From positions 2,515,408 to 2,551,748 of the forward strand of contig BFEA01000036.1 in the NCBI GenBank assembly GCA_003427395.1: DNA of 36,341 nucleotides, in the 5' to 3' direction. The notes beneath the pieces are model-generated. The model was not told where the DNA came from, made no database searches, and saw nothing but the letters and a program-made list of their open reading frames with translations. The DNA comes from Chara braunii. Lineage: Eukaryota; Streptophyta; Charophyceae; Charales; Characeae. Shown in pieces: positions 8,235 to 18,219 of the stretch. Positions within the stretch are counted from its first letter, which is position 1, and each line of letters begins with the position of its first letter. The position numbers and the translations under genes were made by a program.

Positions 8235-8633
8235 TTACCAGGTTTGCCTTCTCAGCGCTGCATTGATGATTGGCTGCCAGATCCTACCATTACATAATCC
8301 TTTAGGTAATGGCGGGGTAGAAATCCTCTCATAAATCCTAGGCTGTAAGCTCCAACTCGTTTCTATCCCTTGCTGTCTCAACTGATCCCTCTCGACTTTG
8401 ACACACTCCACTATGACATCCCAGTTGGTAAATAAACTAGGGTCCTGATCAACTCCCTCTGGGATGTAGGGTCGAATATCATAGTCATCAGTGTCAAGGA
8501 ATATAGAGACAAACACATGCACAGTCGTTGTATTTTTCACACAAGTAATGCATTTGACAAACATATAAGGGAAGGCACCACCGCAGGTGACACGAGTTAG
8601 TGCTTCTTGGACATTATACTCTTCAGTCATCAT
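8235..8633 (-). CDS. First small ORF (A) of the tandem array, intact
   Basis: A 132-codon ORF with two adjacent ATGs (8633, 8630). Order of motifs: EALTRVTCGGAFPYMFVKC (about residues 10-28), VHVFVSIFLDTDDYDIRPYI (about 38-57), a likely helix ending ECVKVERDQLRQQG, SWSLQPRIYERISTPPLP, then NGRIWQPIINAALRR. Copies B, E and F repeat this order and D most of it, so it defines the family. It is the first ORF after the primer-binding site, separated by about 240 nt of leader, where a retrotransposon gag would begin. I do not recognise the fold: no zinc knuckle, protease, polymerase or integrase motif is present. The copy is full length with no stops, which makes it the best candidate for a functional protein in the array. 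Confidence 0.6.
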   Translation of the reverse strand: MMTEEYNVQEALTRVTCGGAFPYMFVKCITCVKNTTTVHVFVSIFLDTDDYDIRPYIPEGVDQDPSLFTNWDVIVECVKVERDQLRQQGIETSWSLQPRIYERISTPPLPKGLCNGRIWQPIINAALRRQTW

Positions 8634-8869
8634 CTGGTTTCTGACTTATAGACTTTTCAAGCGAAGGGTCCAAAAAACAAATTTCAAACCCTTGCTTGCA
8701 GGTCTGAATCACTTCAGATAGATTTCTGCAAAAGGCCCCTCCTCTTGGGGCTCCGATAACCGAAAGTCTTTCTGACCTGAGCCAGATCTTGTATGATATA
8801 TGCTAGATTGTTGTCTAGTCACAGAATATTATGACCAAGGTCCGCTCCCAGGAACTCAAGATTTTTGAG
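8634..8869 (-). other. Leader between primer-binding site and ORF A
   Basis: About 235 nt that would form the untranslated leader of the element RNA downstream of the primer-binding site, reading on the minus strand. No gene or strong structure was recognised. Confidence 0.4.
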
Positions 8870-8887
8870 TCCCCGGCAACGGCGCCA
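8870..8887 (-). promoter_or_regulatory. Retrotransposon primer-binding site, tRNA-Asp type
   Basis: The plus strand reads TCCCCGGCAACGGCGCCA, which is the 3' end of plant-type tRNA-Asp including CCA, so the minus strand is an 18-base primer-binding site beginning TGGCGCCG. On the minus strand it follows a sequence ending in GCGCGACA by a 4-nt spacer, as expected next to a 5' LTR. Minus-strand DNA synthesis of the element would start here. Orientation implies the LTR at higher coordinates and the element body, including the small-ORF array, at lower coordinates. Confidence 0.85.
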
Positions 8888-8891
8888 TCTT

Positions 8892-9420
8892 TGTCGCGCC
8901 CCCACTGCTTCAAGGGTCCGATGAGATGTCCTTCCCCGGACCGAGCTCAGTGGGTTGGAGGACTGGCAGACTGTCACGCAGAGTTTTGATAGGTATTAAA
9001 AATAGAGGTGTATTCAGAGGCAGTCATACTTTGTCATACAGCCGAGTAGTCAGGGTTATCCCTCTTGCCAGCGGCGACACGGCTTAGAGTGAGGCGTTCG
9101 GGTTTATCGCCTGCACCTGACCCCGTATAAAGGATAGACCCAAGGTCATCGGAGTCCCTATCATTCAGGAGTCCTTCAAGCTGCCTTGAGTGTAACCTGT
9201 ATAAAATAAGGAGGAATATAACAAACATGCATCATACTATCGTAGAGCAATTGACACTGACAAAATGAGAAGACCAGAAACCAGACTCTACAAGAGTATG
9301 ACAAGAGATACGAGACTGAAGAGTAGTACATTTAGTATGCAGGGAGCAGTCATTGGAGGGCTGCAGTCACTAATAAATAATAATGTTGTAATACATCATA
9401 GTGACTGAAGAGAGAGAACC
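8892..9420 (-). mobile_element. Inner end of a 5' LTR (outer end not located)
   Basis: The plus strand starts TGTCGCGCCCCC at 8892, so the minus-strand LTR ends ...GGCGCGACA just before the primer-binding site. The matching LTR start was not found with confidence. A candidate on the minus strand reads TGCCGATCACGCCCTAACC near 13935, which would give an LTR of about 5 kb and enclose the relic ORF and tandem arrays between. No 3' LTR copy was seen. Confidence 0.5.
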
Positions 9421-10484
9421 TCAATCAATGATAATAAGTGGTACCCCCTCGTGAGTAAGTGTTGCCATCTGGGACTCCATGTCATTGAGAACTCGCGTGG
9501 CTATCGATTCTGGAACCACGTAGCTGATGTCGAGAGGCGCTGCTGGATCAATCTTGCAGATGTAGGTCATGCATCTCGCCATTTCCTCGTCTGCAACGCT
9601 CCTGAGATAAAGCTCCAATCAATATCTCAATCCGTTCTCTCCCACCAGAGTAGATGTAGGATACCTCGAGGAAATGGTCTCCGTAAAGGGGTTTTCGATA
9701 AGCCTGCATAGCAAAGTCTGTCCCGACCAAATGACTATAGCCATCTCCGAGGTATGGGACCGGACCTTCCCCTCTTGAAGGACCAATAACTGTCTCGGAA
9801 CTAGGGTCGTCTGACATGTAGGAGTCAGTCACGCTCAAGTAGGAACGCGCGAGAAGATATGTGATCCTCCTCAATGCCGCCCTCCGACGTCTCTGCTCAC
9901 TGGTCTCCAACGCTCCTGTCGCTCAACCCCTGTGAGTGTCCCAGTCGAAATAATCGTCCAGATCAATGTCACTCACAGAGCAGGGCTCCAAGTCCGACTC
10001 GTCTGTCTCTGATCTCTGGACGCATGTAGTGATTGGGACCCCGGATCTGGCTATCTGTCTCCTAATCCGGGCGTCCTTCCGCCTCTTGTCCTTGCTGCAA
10101 GACTCACAAAGGGCAATGGGGTTGCACCCATCAAAATCGAAGAGGACGCCCCTCAGGTTCTGAAGGTATGCGAGGGAACACCACATGTAGTCAGTTGTCT
10201 CTCCAATAGCTCTCCCTGCGAAATATGTAATCAGCAATCTTGTCGTATGTGGTGCCCTTCACCGTCGTCTCTGCCCCCTTCACCGAGTAGGTGATCACGA
10301 GCGTGTGTCTCGAGGTCGAGGACTCATTAGCCCTGATAGTGAAACTCTGATGTCCCGCATGTCTGTAGCAGAACCTCTCAATCAATCTACCCCACTTAGG
10401 GGTAGTCTCACGACGTCGGGCCAACTTGGATGGGTGCACTCTCACTAATGCAAATACTCCCTCCAAGACTTGGCCAGATAACAA
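9421..10484 (-). pseudogene. Relic ORF of about 350 codons, unidentified
   Basis: Three minus-strand segments join into one long relic. It opens after a stop at about 10485 with no ATG and contains GHQSFTIRANESS, TLVITYSVKGAETTVKG and YDKIADYIF. A frameshift near 10230-10237 leads to CSLAYLQNLRGVLFDFDGCN, PIALCESCSKDKRRKDAR, and an acidic SDIDLDDYFDWD. A TGA at 9925-9923 lies in the same frame as what follows: EQRRRRAALRRITYLLARSY and LEVSYIYSGGRERIEILI. A second shift near 9612-9625 gives ELYLRSVADEEMARC and ends at 9421. The CxxC followed by a basic stretch could bind nucleic acid, but no known family is recognised. Continuous sense-like composition across one stop and two shifts suggests a decayed single gene. 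It lies on the LTR side of the primer-binding site. Confidence 0.45.
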
Positions 10485-10885
10485 TCAGCAACTCAATGTG
10501 GAGGCTTGTCTGAATGGCCTGATTGAACTGCAACTCAATATAGGGCCCGCCTGAATGGGCCCGGTTGAACAACAACTCAATATAAAGCCCGCCAGAATGG
10601 GCCCGGCTGAACAACAGCTATCTCAGAAGAAAGAGGGGCCTGGCTGAAAACTGCAACAATCTCGAGAAGTGGGCCCGCTTGAAGGAGCCCGGCTGAATCG
10701 GCAACTCAATCTCAAATAAGCCTGCCTGAAGGGCCCAGCTGAATAACCACAATCTCTAGTAGGCCCGCCTGAAGGGTCCGGCTGAACAGCAACTGATCTC
10801 AAGTAGGCCCGCCTGAAGGGTCCGGCTGAATAACAACGATCTCAAGTAGGCCCGCCTGAAGGGCCCGCCTGAACAGCAACTGATC
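10485..10885. repeat. Degenerate array of GCCYGNCTGAA-type repeats
   Basis: Units built on GGCCCGCCTGAAGGG and CCGGCTGAA alternate with AACAGCAACTGATCTCAAG-like spacers of about 40-55 bp, roughly eight to nine times. Units differ by substitutions and small indels. No open frame crosses the array convincingly. Confidence 0.75.
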
Positions 10886-11084
10886 AGTAGAACATCTCAT
10901 GCACAGGGACCAGTCACAAATGCTGAATGTACTGGGGCTAGACTAAGCCAGGTCATCTGTGCAGGGACTGAACTGCCAATACTCCCCGTGCGAGGGAAAA
11001 TATCATGTGCATGAGATGTTGCTGATCAACAAAGAAATAAATCAACGGGAGTGTGATGGCGAATCTTCCCTGCCAGCAATCCTA

Positions 11085-11690
11085 TGCTCGGGCATACATG
11101 GGCTCGCACTCAAACGACAATATCTAGCCTGGGCGCATACATATCCAGCGCAAGTGCACATGGGCGCGCACTCAAATAACGATATCCAGCCTGGGCGCAC
11201 ACGGGCACGCACTCTAATAGCAATATCCTGCCTGGGCGCACACGGGCGCGCACTCTAACTGCTATTCCAGGCTTGGGCGCGCATGGGCGCGCACTTTAAC
11301 CGCAATGCCAAACTTGGGCGAGCATGGGCGTGCACTCTCAAGCTTGAGCGCGCATGGGCGCGCACTCTAACAGCAATATCAAACTTGGGCGCTCATGGGC
11401 GCGCACTCTCAAGCTTGGGCGCGCATGGGCGCGCATTCTAACGGCAATATCAAGCTTGGGTGCGCACTCTCAAGCTGGGGTACACATGGACGCGCAATAT
11501 CTGGTCTGGGCGTGCGAGGGCGCGCACTGAAGATAAATATCTGATCAGGGCGCACGAGGGCGCGCGCGGACGCGCAATGAAAATAATTATCTGATCTGGG
11601 CACGCACGGGCGCGCACTGAAAATAATTATCTGATCTGGGCGCGCGCGGGCGCGCATTGAAAATAATTATCTGATTTGGACGCGCGTGAG
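11085..11690. repeat. GGGCGCGCAY-rich tandem array
   Basis: About 15 units pair two copies of GGGCGCGC around a 2-4-nt ATG/CAC/GAG linker, followed by CACTCTAACNGCAATATC or CACTGAAAATAATTATCTG. The paired GCGCGC words can fold back on each other, giving a row of short GC hairpins. The spacer changes along the array, so it has at least two sub-arrays. The stretch 10886-11084 between this array and the previous one has no gene. Confidence 0.8.
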
Positions 11691-12216
11691 CGCGCACTTA
11701 AAAAAATAATAATAATATTAATATTCTTGTCGCATGCTCAATCTGTCGGTCAAACGACAATCGATCTTTGCTTACTGTTTACAACAGGATTACCATACGC
11801 TAAACTTGGCCTTTACTTAGGGCCTGACCACTATTGTTATCAAAATTGTAAGTACAAGCTCAAAATCAGCTATTTACTATCCATTCAGCTGAAATGGACA
11901 CTTGTGTTTTGGGTCCGAAATCGGTCATACATGGCTCTCTGATTTAGTGCTCAGTTGAAGCACCTTTGACGCAGCTGAGACTGGTCCTGCTCAATTGAGA
12001 ATAACTCTCAGACATGGTGTGCTTACTGCGTAAAATTCAGGAATGACCCTCACTCATGATGAACACTGTTCAGAAATGGTTCTTGCAAAATGGCACTGTT
12101 CAGAAATAGCACTTGCGAATAGCACTCAAGTATAGTGCGCATACTGCGCACAGTTGCAAAAAAATCAGATTTAGCCCTTAAGTGCAGCGTGCAGGCTGCG
12201 CACAAATGCAAACTCA

Positions 12217-12450
12217 TGTATGACCCTCAAGTGCGGTATACACAGTTGCCAACTCGGATATGGCTCTCAAGTGCGGTATGCACAGTTGCCAACTTGGATA
12301 TGGCCCTCAAGTGCGGTATGCACAGTTGCCAACTCGGATATGGCCCTCAAGTATGGTATGCACAGTTGCCAACTCAGATATGGCCCTCCAGTGCGGTATA
12401 CACAGTTGCCAACTTGGATATGGCCCTCAAGTATGGTATGCACAATTGCT
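12217..12450. repeat. 40-bp tandem repeat, about six copies
   Basis: CACAGTTGCC recurs exactly 40 bp apart at 12241, 12281, 12321, 12361 and 12401, with a degraded copy at 12441. The unit also contains GATATGGCCCTCAAGTGCGG. Because 40 is not a multiple of 3, all three frames stay open with the same peptide words shifted, a hallmark of fortuitous ORFs. Looser GTGCGCATACTGCGCACAG-like copies begin near 12130. The stretch 11691-12130 shows no gene. Confidence 0.95.
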
Positions 12451-12574
12451 GCATTCCGCAAGTAGGCATGCTCTCAATCTGTCTGAGCTGTGCCACGTGT
12501 AACACACATGCTGATCTGTCTCTCTTGGGTGACGTGGCCTCTCTTTTATAATGGAGAGGCCAGGTGATCGGGGC

Positions 12575-12915
12575 TGTGCTGCAGTCCCATGGTCGGGGCT
12601 GTGGTCAAACTCTAGACCAGGCCTGTGCTAAAAATAGCAGCAGTCCCAACCTCGGGATATGAACAGTCAGTCCTATTTTTAGAACGGGACTGGCGCAGGC
12701 CCAGTTCCTGGTAGATGAACAGTCAGTCCCACGCTAAAAATAGTGTGGGGCTGTGTTATTTTGAGAACGGGACTGGCGCAGGCCCAGTTCCCGGTAGATG
12801 AACAGTCAGTCCCATGCTAAAAATATCGTGGGACTGTGTTATTTTCAGATTGGGACTGACGCATACCCGACTTTGGGAAACGAACAGTCAGTCCCATGCT
12901 AAAAATAGCACATGA
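12575..12915. repeat. Array of CAGTCCC hairpins, period about 83 bp
   Basis: Units contain CAGTCCCAYGCTA, a short A-rich loop and a complementary TAGTGTGGG..CTG or CGTGGGACTG, then a second stem-like pair CGGGACTGG with CCCAGTTCCCG. Clear copies start near 12724, 12807 and 12889, with degraded copies before. Stems are retained although bases inside them vary. Confidence 0.75.
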
Positions 12916-14125
12916 CCCTATTTTAATTATTCGGGCCTGGCTATTCATCTATATGGCTACTTAGGGCTATTCTTTTCCTGGCCGGGTTACGCGGTTGTGT
13001 CGGTCCGGTCCCAACCGGTCAAACTTGAATATCTCGCCAACCCTTGGTCCGTTTCAAGTGTCGTTTGAACCGGACCCCACTAATTGGCCCATTCCGGTCC
13101 AGTCCAACGAGGACGATCATGTCTCTGGAGGACCGTACTGCCGCGCCGTCTTTCCCTTGATTTCGGCTAAGGGGAAATCCAACCATCGCGCTAGGGTCTA
13201 GTTTCACCATGGCTGTGGACGCCCCGAGGCGCGATTTAGACGCAGCGCGGGGTTGACTGCGGCGAGTCATTTTCCGCTGCTGCGCCTCATCGTCTTCCGA
13301 CAGCGGCCGCGGGTCGCCCTTCTTTTGAGGTCCTATCACGAGGCGCCCAATCAAACCTTCCAACCATCGGTCCGAAAAGTGACAGGTCAAACCAGTCTGG
13401 GCCAGAGGCTGCTGCCGCGTTCAAAATTCGAATCGTCAGCCTCCCCGCGAAGTGATAGGGACCGAAGGAAATCAGAAAAAGACTCGGCAATAACAAAAAA
13501 AAATACAACAGTAATAATAATAATTATAAAAATATCAAAGGAAAAGAAAGAAAGCATAGTTTCTCAGAGTTCTCTTGTACCCCCGAATACATCTACTGGG
13601 GTCCAACACTTAGTCTAGACGTCCGCACAGGTTATCGCTACCACATCTCCGCACCTGGTCCGAATTACAACCACTAGGGCCAGACAGTCCCTTCAGTTTC
13701 GAGCAAGCTAGGCTACCCGACAGCGACCGCGGCTAAGAAATTAGACCACCGGCCAACCCCGAATAAAAACAAGAACTTAGGCCCTTGCATAGACTTGATG
13801 GTTAGTTATTATTTTCTTCTCCCATATTTTCTCTCCCTTTTTCTTCCCTCTCCCTGGTCCTTTTCCTATCTGACAGCAACATCTATCGCGCGCACCTAAC
13901 CCATAACCTGGTTAGGGCGTGATCGGCACGGAATAGAAATGACAGCGCTGGTTCAACTTCGCGTCCCAGGGCGAACCCGGCGGCTACCGTGGCCACAGGC
14001 CGGTAGTGCTCTGCAGTACAGCAGGGCGCCGAGCCTGCACGGACCAATGAAAAGCCTTGTGGCGCACCCTTTTTGCAGAGGGCAGGCACCAACAGGGCCG
14101 GTCCACATCAAGGTACAGCCCGGGT
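12916..14125. other. Non-genic, LTR-like sequence without recognisable genes
   Basis: Mixed-composition DNA with no convincing coding region. Around 13885-13935 it holds a short inverted word pair, CTAACCC and GGTTAGG, and the plus-strand text TTAGGGCGTGATCGGCA. Read on the minus strand this is a possible LTR start (TG...). A low-complexity A-rich patch occurs at 13490-13560. Confidence 0.4.
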
Positions 14126-14465
14126 ACTAGGGATCGTAGTTAGCGAACACACTTTCAGACTGCGGACAACAAGCAGAGACTTGGTACGCAGAGGAGGGCC
14201 GGTACACTAGGGATCGTAGTNNNNNNNNNNNNNNNNNNNNNNNNNNNNNNNNNNNNNNNNNNNNNNNNNNNNNNNNNNNNNNNNNNNNNNNNNNNNNNNN
14301 NNNNNNNNNNNNNNNNNNNNNNNNNNNNNNNNNNNNNNNNNNNNNNNNNNNNNNNNNNNNNNNNNNNNNNGGAGGGCCGGTACACTAGGGATCGTAGTTA
14401 GCGAACACACTTTCAGACTGCGGACAACAAGCAGAGACTTGGTACGCAGAGGAGGGCCGGTACAC
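14126..14465. repeat. 80-bp tandem repeat spanning an assembly gap
   Basis: ACTAGGGATCGTAGT recurs at 14126 and 14206, exactly 80 bp apart, and again at 14384 after the gap. The unit includes AGCGAACACACTTTCAGACTG and GCAGAGGAGGGCCGG with almost no divergence between copies. The near identity explains why assembly failed here; true copy number is unknown. Confidence 0.9.
14221..14370. other. Assembly gap, 150 N
   Basis: An unbroken run of 150 N inside the 80-bp tandem array. The round number suggests an estimated gap size. Confidence 0.99.
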
Positions 14466-14506
14466 CAAGCCCTCCGACAACCCGCGGTCAAACGCCCCTC
14501 AATCGG

Positions 14507-14892
14507 CACACGTGGTTAACCGGGGGTAATATTTTCGGCAAATTTACACTGAAACTGTCACATTGTGCTGATTTTTCATTTTTTTTCTTGTTTTTCTTTC
14601 TGTGTGATATATATGCGTTTTAGGGTACGTCATGTGTCCGATTTTGACATGTTTGGATCAATAATGAAAAAGTTGGTGTTTCATTGAATTCGTTGGACTC
14701 TTCATTTTAACTCCGACAGTGTTTTTGTGTTAGGGTTTTATAGTGTTTTTTTGTTTTTTTTTCCGTTCTCTTTGGCCTGTTTCTTTTTTTGATGTTTGCA
14801 CTATGGGCCCATGTCGTTTGTTTTTGAACTTTTTGACAAATTTCGCGCCGAAATGCCGGCGAAAAACGCCGAATATTTGGCCTCCCGTTAAC
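14507..14892 (+). repeat. Left arm of a long-range inverted repeat
   Basis: From CACACGTGGTTAACC to CTCCCGTTAAC this segment is the reverse complement of 23263-23644, highly similar throughout. Shared words include CGCGCCGAAATGCCGGCG, GGGCCCATGTCGTTTG, and GTTTGGATCAATAATG. Similarity resumes beyond an extra block of about 520 bp at 15412-15625, which matches 23035-23250 in inverted order. Both arms end at GTTAAC. No ORF crosses it. It may be a terminal inverted repeat of a large DNA element or two unrelated insertions of one repeat. Confidence 0.85.
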
Positions 14893-14900
14893 TATCTCTC

Positions 14901-15789
14901 GTCAGTCGACACTTGAGTATCGAAACGTGACCCCCAAGATTATCGAGGGTCGCATGATTTTGGGTACCACATAGTACTTCATCGTTGCGACTGCGTGCGT
15001 ATACTTGTATTGCTAGTTGATATGTGAGAGACTTAGCGCTCGTGCGGTTTTATGATGAGTCTCACACGCTGTCGAGCGCATCGGTCCGGCACCTCACGTG
15101 GTAGCGCGGGACCCTCTCAGCCGCGTCACGCAGGAGTTGAACCAACCTCGTCACGAACACATAAGTGGAGCTTCCTTATGCCGCTCCAGCCGAGTGCGCC
15201 AGCCATACTCTCGCGAGCCCCTATGACAGGATAGGGCCTACGCGAGGCACAACTTACCTCCACCTTACGGGAGTTGTCACCTCCCTTCGGTGGGCGTATC
15301 CCCGCCGAGCTACCAGTACACAGTACGAAAGCTACTCGGTTCCAATCGCAGAGGTGGACCAGCCGAGGGCGTTTCTCGTTCGTTGTAGCATAGGGGGTAC
15401 GTGCGGTAATACGCATATCGGACCCGCACGCGAACCGACATCTTGGGGGGCTGAAGTCCCAAGCGCGGTCCGACGTCGGTTGACTAGGACGCATCCCACA
15501 CACCACGCGCACTCCACTTTACGAACACAAAAATAAAACACACGCACACACACGACGCGACAACGCTCCTAGCCCCTCGGTAGCCGCCCCATAACTTTCC
15601 CATGCGGAAATCGGATAGGCGTCGCGCGTAAGACGTAGTATAAACCGCGCGGACGCGGGACCATCTCATATCGACTCGCAATGCAAACGTACGCAAGCAG
15701 TCGCAATAATGGCGTACTATGTAGTGCCCATAATCGTGCGGTCCTCGCTAATCTCGAGGGTCGCATTTGACACTCAAGTGTCGGCTGAC
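14901..15789. repeat. Imperfect inverted repeat, about 160-190-bp arms
   Basis: The left arm begins GTCAGTCGACACTTGAGT at 14901, and the right arm ends at 15789 with its complement (ACTCAAGTGTCGGCTGAC). Arms reach to about 15060 and from about 15600, with matched words such as CTACATAGTAC and ATTGCGACTGC. The interior (15060-15600) includes the 15412-15625 block shared with the right side of the window. The form is that of a non-autonomous DNA transposon of about 890 bp, but no target-site duplication is clear and no coding region was seen. Confidence 0.6.
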
Positions 15790-17374
15790 ACGCGCCTTGA
15801 GGGTTAATCTCTCGACGCCAGACAACCGCCATGCGAGGTTGAAGATCACACACCATCTTCTACATCCTTATGCAGAGTGGGTGGTACACGGGCTCACGCC
15901 TGTGGTGGTAGTCGCCTCTCGCGGCCCTAGAGATAAGTCCTTCCAGGGGTCTGGGCGAAAGTCAAGGGGTTTGACTTTGACGGTTGCCACGGACTACAAC
16001 GTTCAACCATAAAAATCTCTAAAAAGCAAACAAGACACGCACGAACCCAAGAAGAGGGAATAGGGCAAAGGTCCCCTGGCTTTAAAAGGACTCACGACCT
16101 TAGAGAACCCTTCCCCTTTATGGGTGGTGTCGGCGGCCTACAATAATCCCAAGCGTTGCGCCTACGCGCGAGCCCGGCGATCCCATAACCTTTAGGCGCC
16201 GGGGCGGCGAAGCGTCGCGGTGGGATTCTAACATTAAGCTGGGCGGCAGCAGGCCAATTCTATGTCAACCACTGATGCCAATCATACGTGGTAATCGCAG
16301 CTCCGGCCTCGCGATATTGAATGGCTGAAGGAACACATCGCGAGGGGTCACCCCTCATGGTATTGAACGACTGAAGGACACGTCATTCGGCCCTCGCGAC
16401 ATTTCCGTCTTCTAGGTGGGGTGTCTCGCCGATCAAAGTAAATAGGCTCTGCGCGAGGGGAAACCCCTTCCATGCAGAGTCTAGGGCTTGGGATGTCCTG
16501 GACAAGGACCTTGAATCCCGGCGCAGGACCAACGTCCGACTATGAAAGCCCCAAGAAGCGAATAGGCAGAAGGGAGGGTCTCTCCTGGGCCTTTCGACCT
16601 CAACCTTTAAACGGGTTTTAATATGGCCTCTTAGGCCTATCGAGCACTCATCCTAGGCATACCCACGCATACATGCACAAGGGAAAATAGAGATGCGACG
16701 ATCACTTCTCACAGGCACAATGGGACTCCTTACAACCATGTATATGTATATGGGATCGCAGGCAGTCCAAATCGAAAATCTGAGCCACAAGACATACCTG
16801 CAATCACACCAAGAATCAAGTGACAACCCACGCACTACACGGAGTCAACCCCAACCATTCTCTATGCTCATACCCCTTCGTTTTAGCCATGCAAGCCCCA
16901 ACCGCCGATCCGACCAACCTCAATTAAACACTCAGTACCTTTGTTAAATGGCCATTAAATAAAAGTCCGAGTGAAACGCTTAACAAACAGTAAAATCACA
17001 AGGGCTAAAGCCTTTTAGGTTGAGTATGGAGAGTAAGTTGAAATCGAGTCGTAAACCGACGAATCGGCAACCGACCTGTTATTAGTGATAACAAAATGTG
17101 ATCCTTGTAGGATCAAAATGAAACTAGTCCTGATCTTGAATCAGACAACCCAAAGGACCTGTAACACAAGATAAGTCAAATGCCCAAACCAAATTATCAG
17201 CATATGGGGGACAGACCTCCATAGCACACTCCCACTCAATGTTATCTGCCAACTAAGTCTAAGCCTACCTCTAGGCCAGTGCCCAAAGCAAAGGTGGACT
17301 AATGGCAGGATCTCCCCTAGTCAGGGTGGATCGCTAGAATCGCCACCTGCCAAAATATAATCTAACTCTAAGTC

Positions 17375-17925
17375 AAGAAAATTTCGGCAGCGCTTCCCGT
17401 AGGAAAAGTGTCTTTTCAGAATTTATATAAGTCCAAATGTGAAAACAGAAATAATATTTAACTCTGGAAAGTCTAACTTCGTCTAACTCCATGAATTAGT
17501 AAAAATTTGGGCAGCACTTCCTTTAGAAAGGGAGACTTCCCAGATTTACACTAAATCAGATTCGAACTCAAAAACAAACTTGAGTCCAATTAAGACAAGA
17601 TTTAACTAACTCCTTAGTTTTGCAAAAATTTCGGCAGCACTCCCTTCAGAAAAGTGTTATTCCAAAATTTATACAAGGCTAAGTTCAGAATCTAAAAATA
17701 ACTTTGACCTCTCAAAATCCAATTTTTGTCTAACTCCCTGAATTAGCAAAAATTTGGGCAGCACTCCCTTTAGGAAATGAGACTTTCCAAATTTTTACTA
17801 AGTCAGATATAAAGAATAGATAAGTTGAACTTTGACAAGTCAAAAGTTGACTAACTCCTTGAATTTGTAGAAATTTCGGCAGCGCTTCACGTAGAGAAAG
17901 TAGCTTGCCAAGATTTATACAAACC
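17375..17925 (+). repeat. Array of long AAATTTSGGCAG hairpins, five units
   Basis: Five units about 115-125 bp apart (near 17378, 17504, 17627, 17746, 17867) each begin AAATTTCGG or AAATTTGGG plus CAGC. About 35 bases later comes a pairing segment such as CCCAGATTT, CCAAATTTTT or TGCCAAGATTT. Changes in one arm are matched in the other: GGG with CCC in one unit, GGCA with TGCC in another. An inner pair CTTCCTTT/AAAGGGAG closes the loop in the best unit. Confidence 0.75.
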
Positions 17926-18219
17926 CAAGTATAATAAATGATCCCAGAAAATGTGAAAATTGATCTAAGTAAAAAAAACTTAGCTCAGGAAATGTAGGAA
18001 TTGAAACTTACTCCTATGACTCTAGCACGTGGCGAGCGACTAAAGCAACTACATATCAACCTGAAACTTCAGCCAAGTAGTAACCTCCCTCAGTCACATG
18101 CAGGTCAAACCATGAAGGTAAGTACTCTCGCCATCCCCAAGTCAACGTGAACAAACAATAGTTTATGATCTCTTAATGATTTAATCTTTATACCCAGCTT
18201 ACATAAGGCATAGGCCAGA

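Noticed and set aside
5431-8633. Bacterial or phage origin of the tightly packed ORFs
   Set aside because: The primer-binding site and LTR end upstream, eukaryotic repeats on both sides and internal decay of copies favour a retroelement. A viral origin of the family itself cannot be excluded.
12217-12450. CRISPR-like array
   Set aside because: There are no unique spacers between constant repeats; the whole 40-bp unit repeats, and the genome is eukaryotic.
12135-12551. Three overlapping ORFs with Cys-Gln-Leu-Gly-Tyr peptide repeats
   Set aside because: The 40-bp period is not a multiple of 3, so the same words appear in every frame; noncoding tandem repeat.
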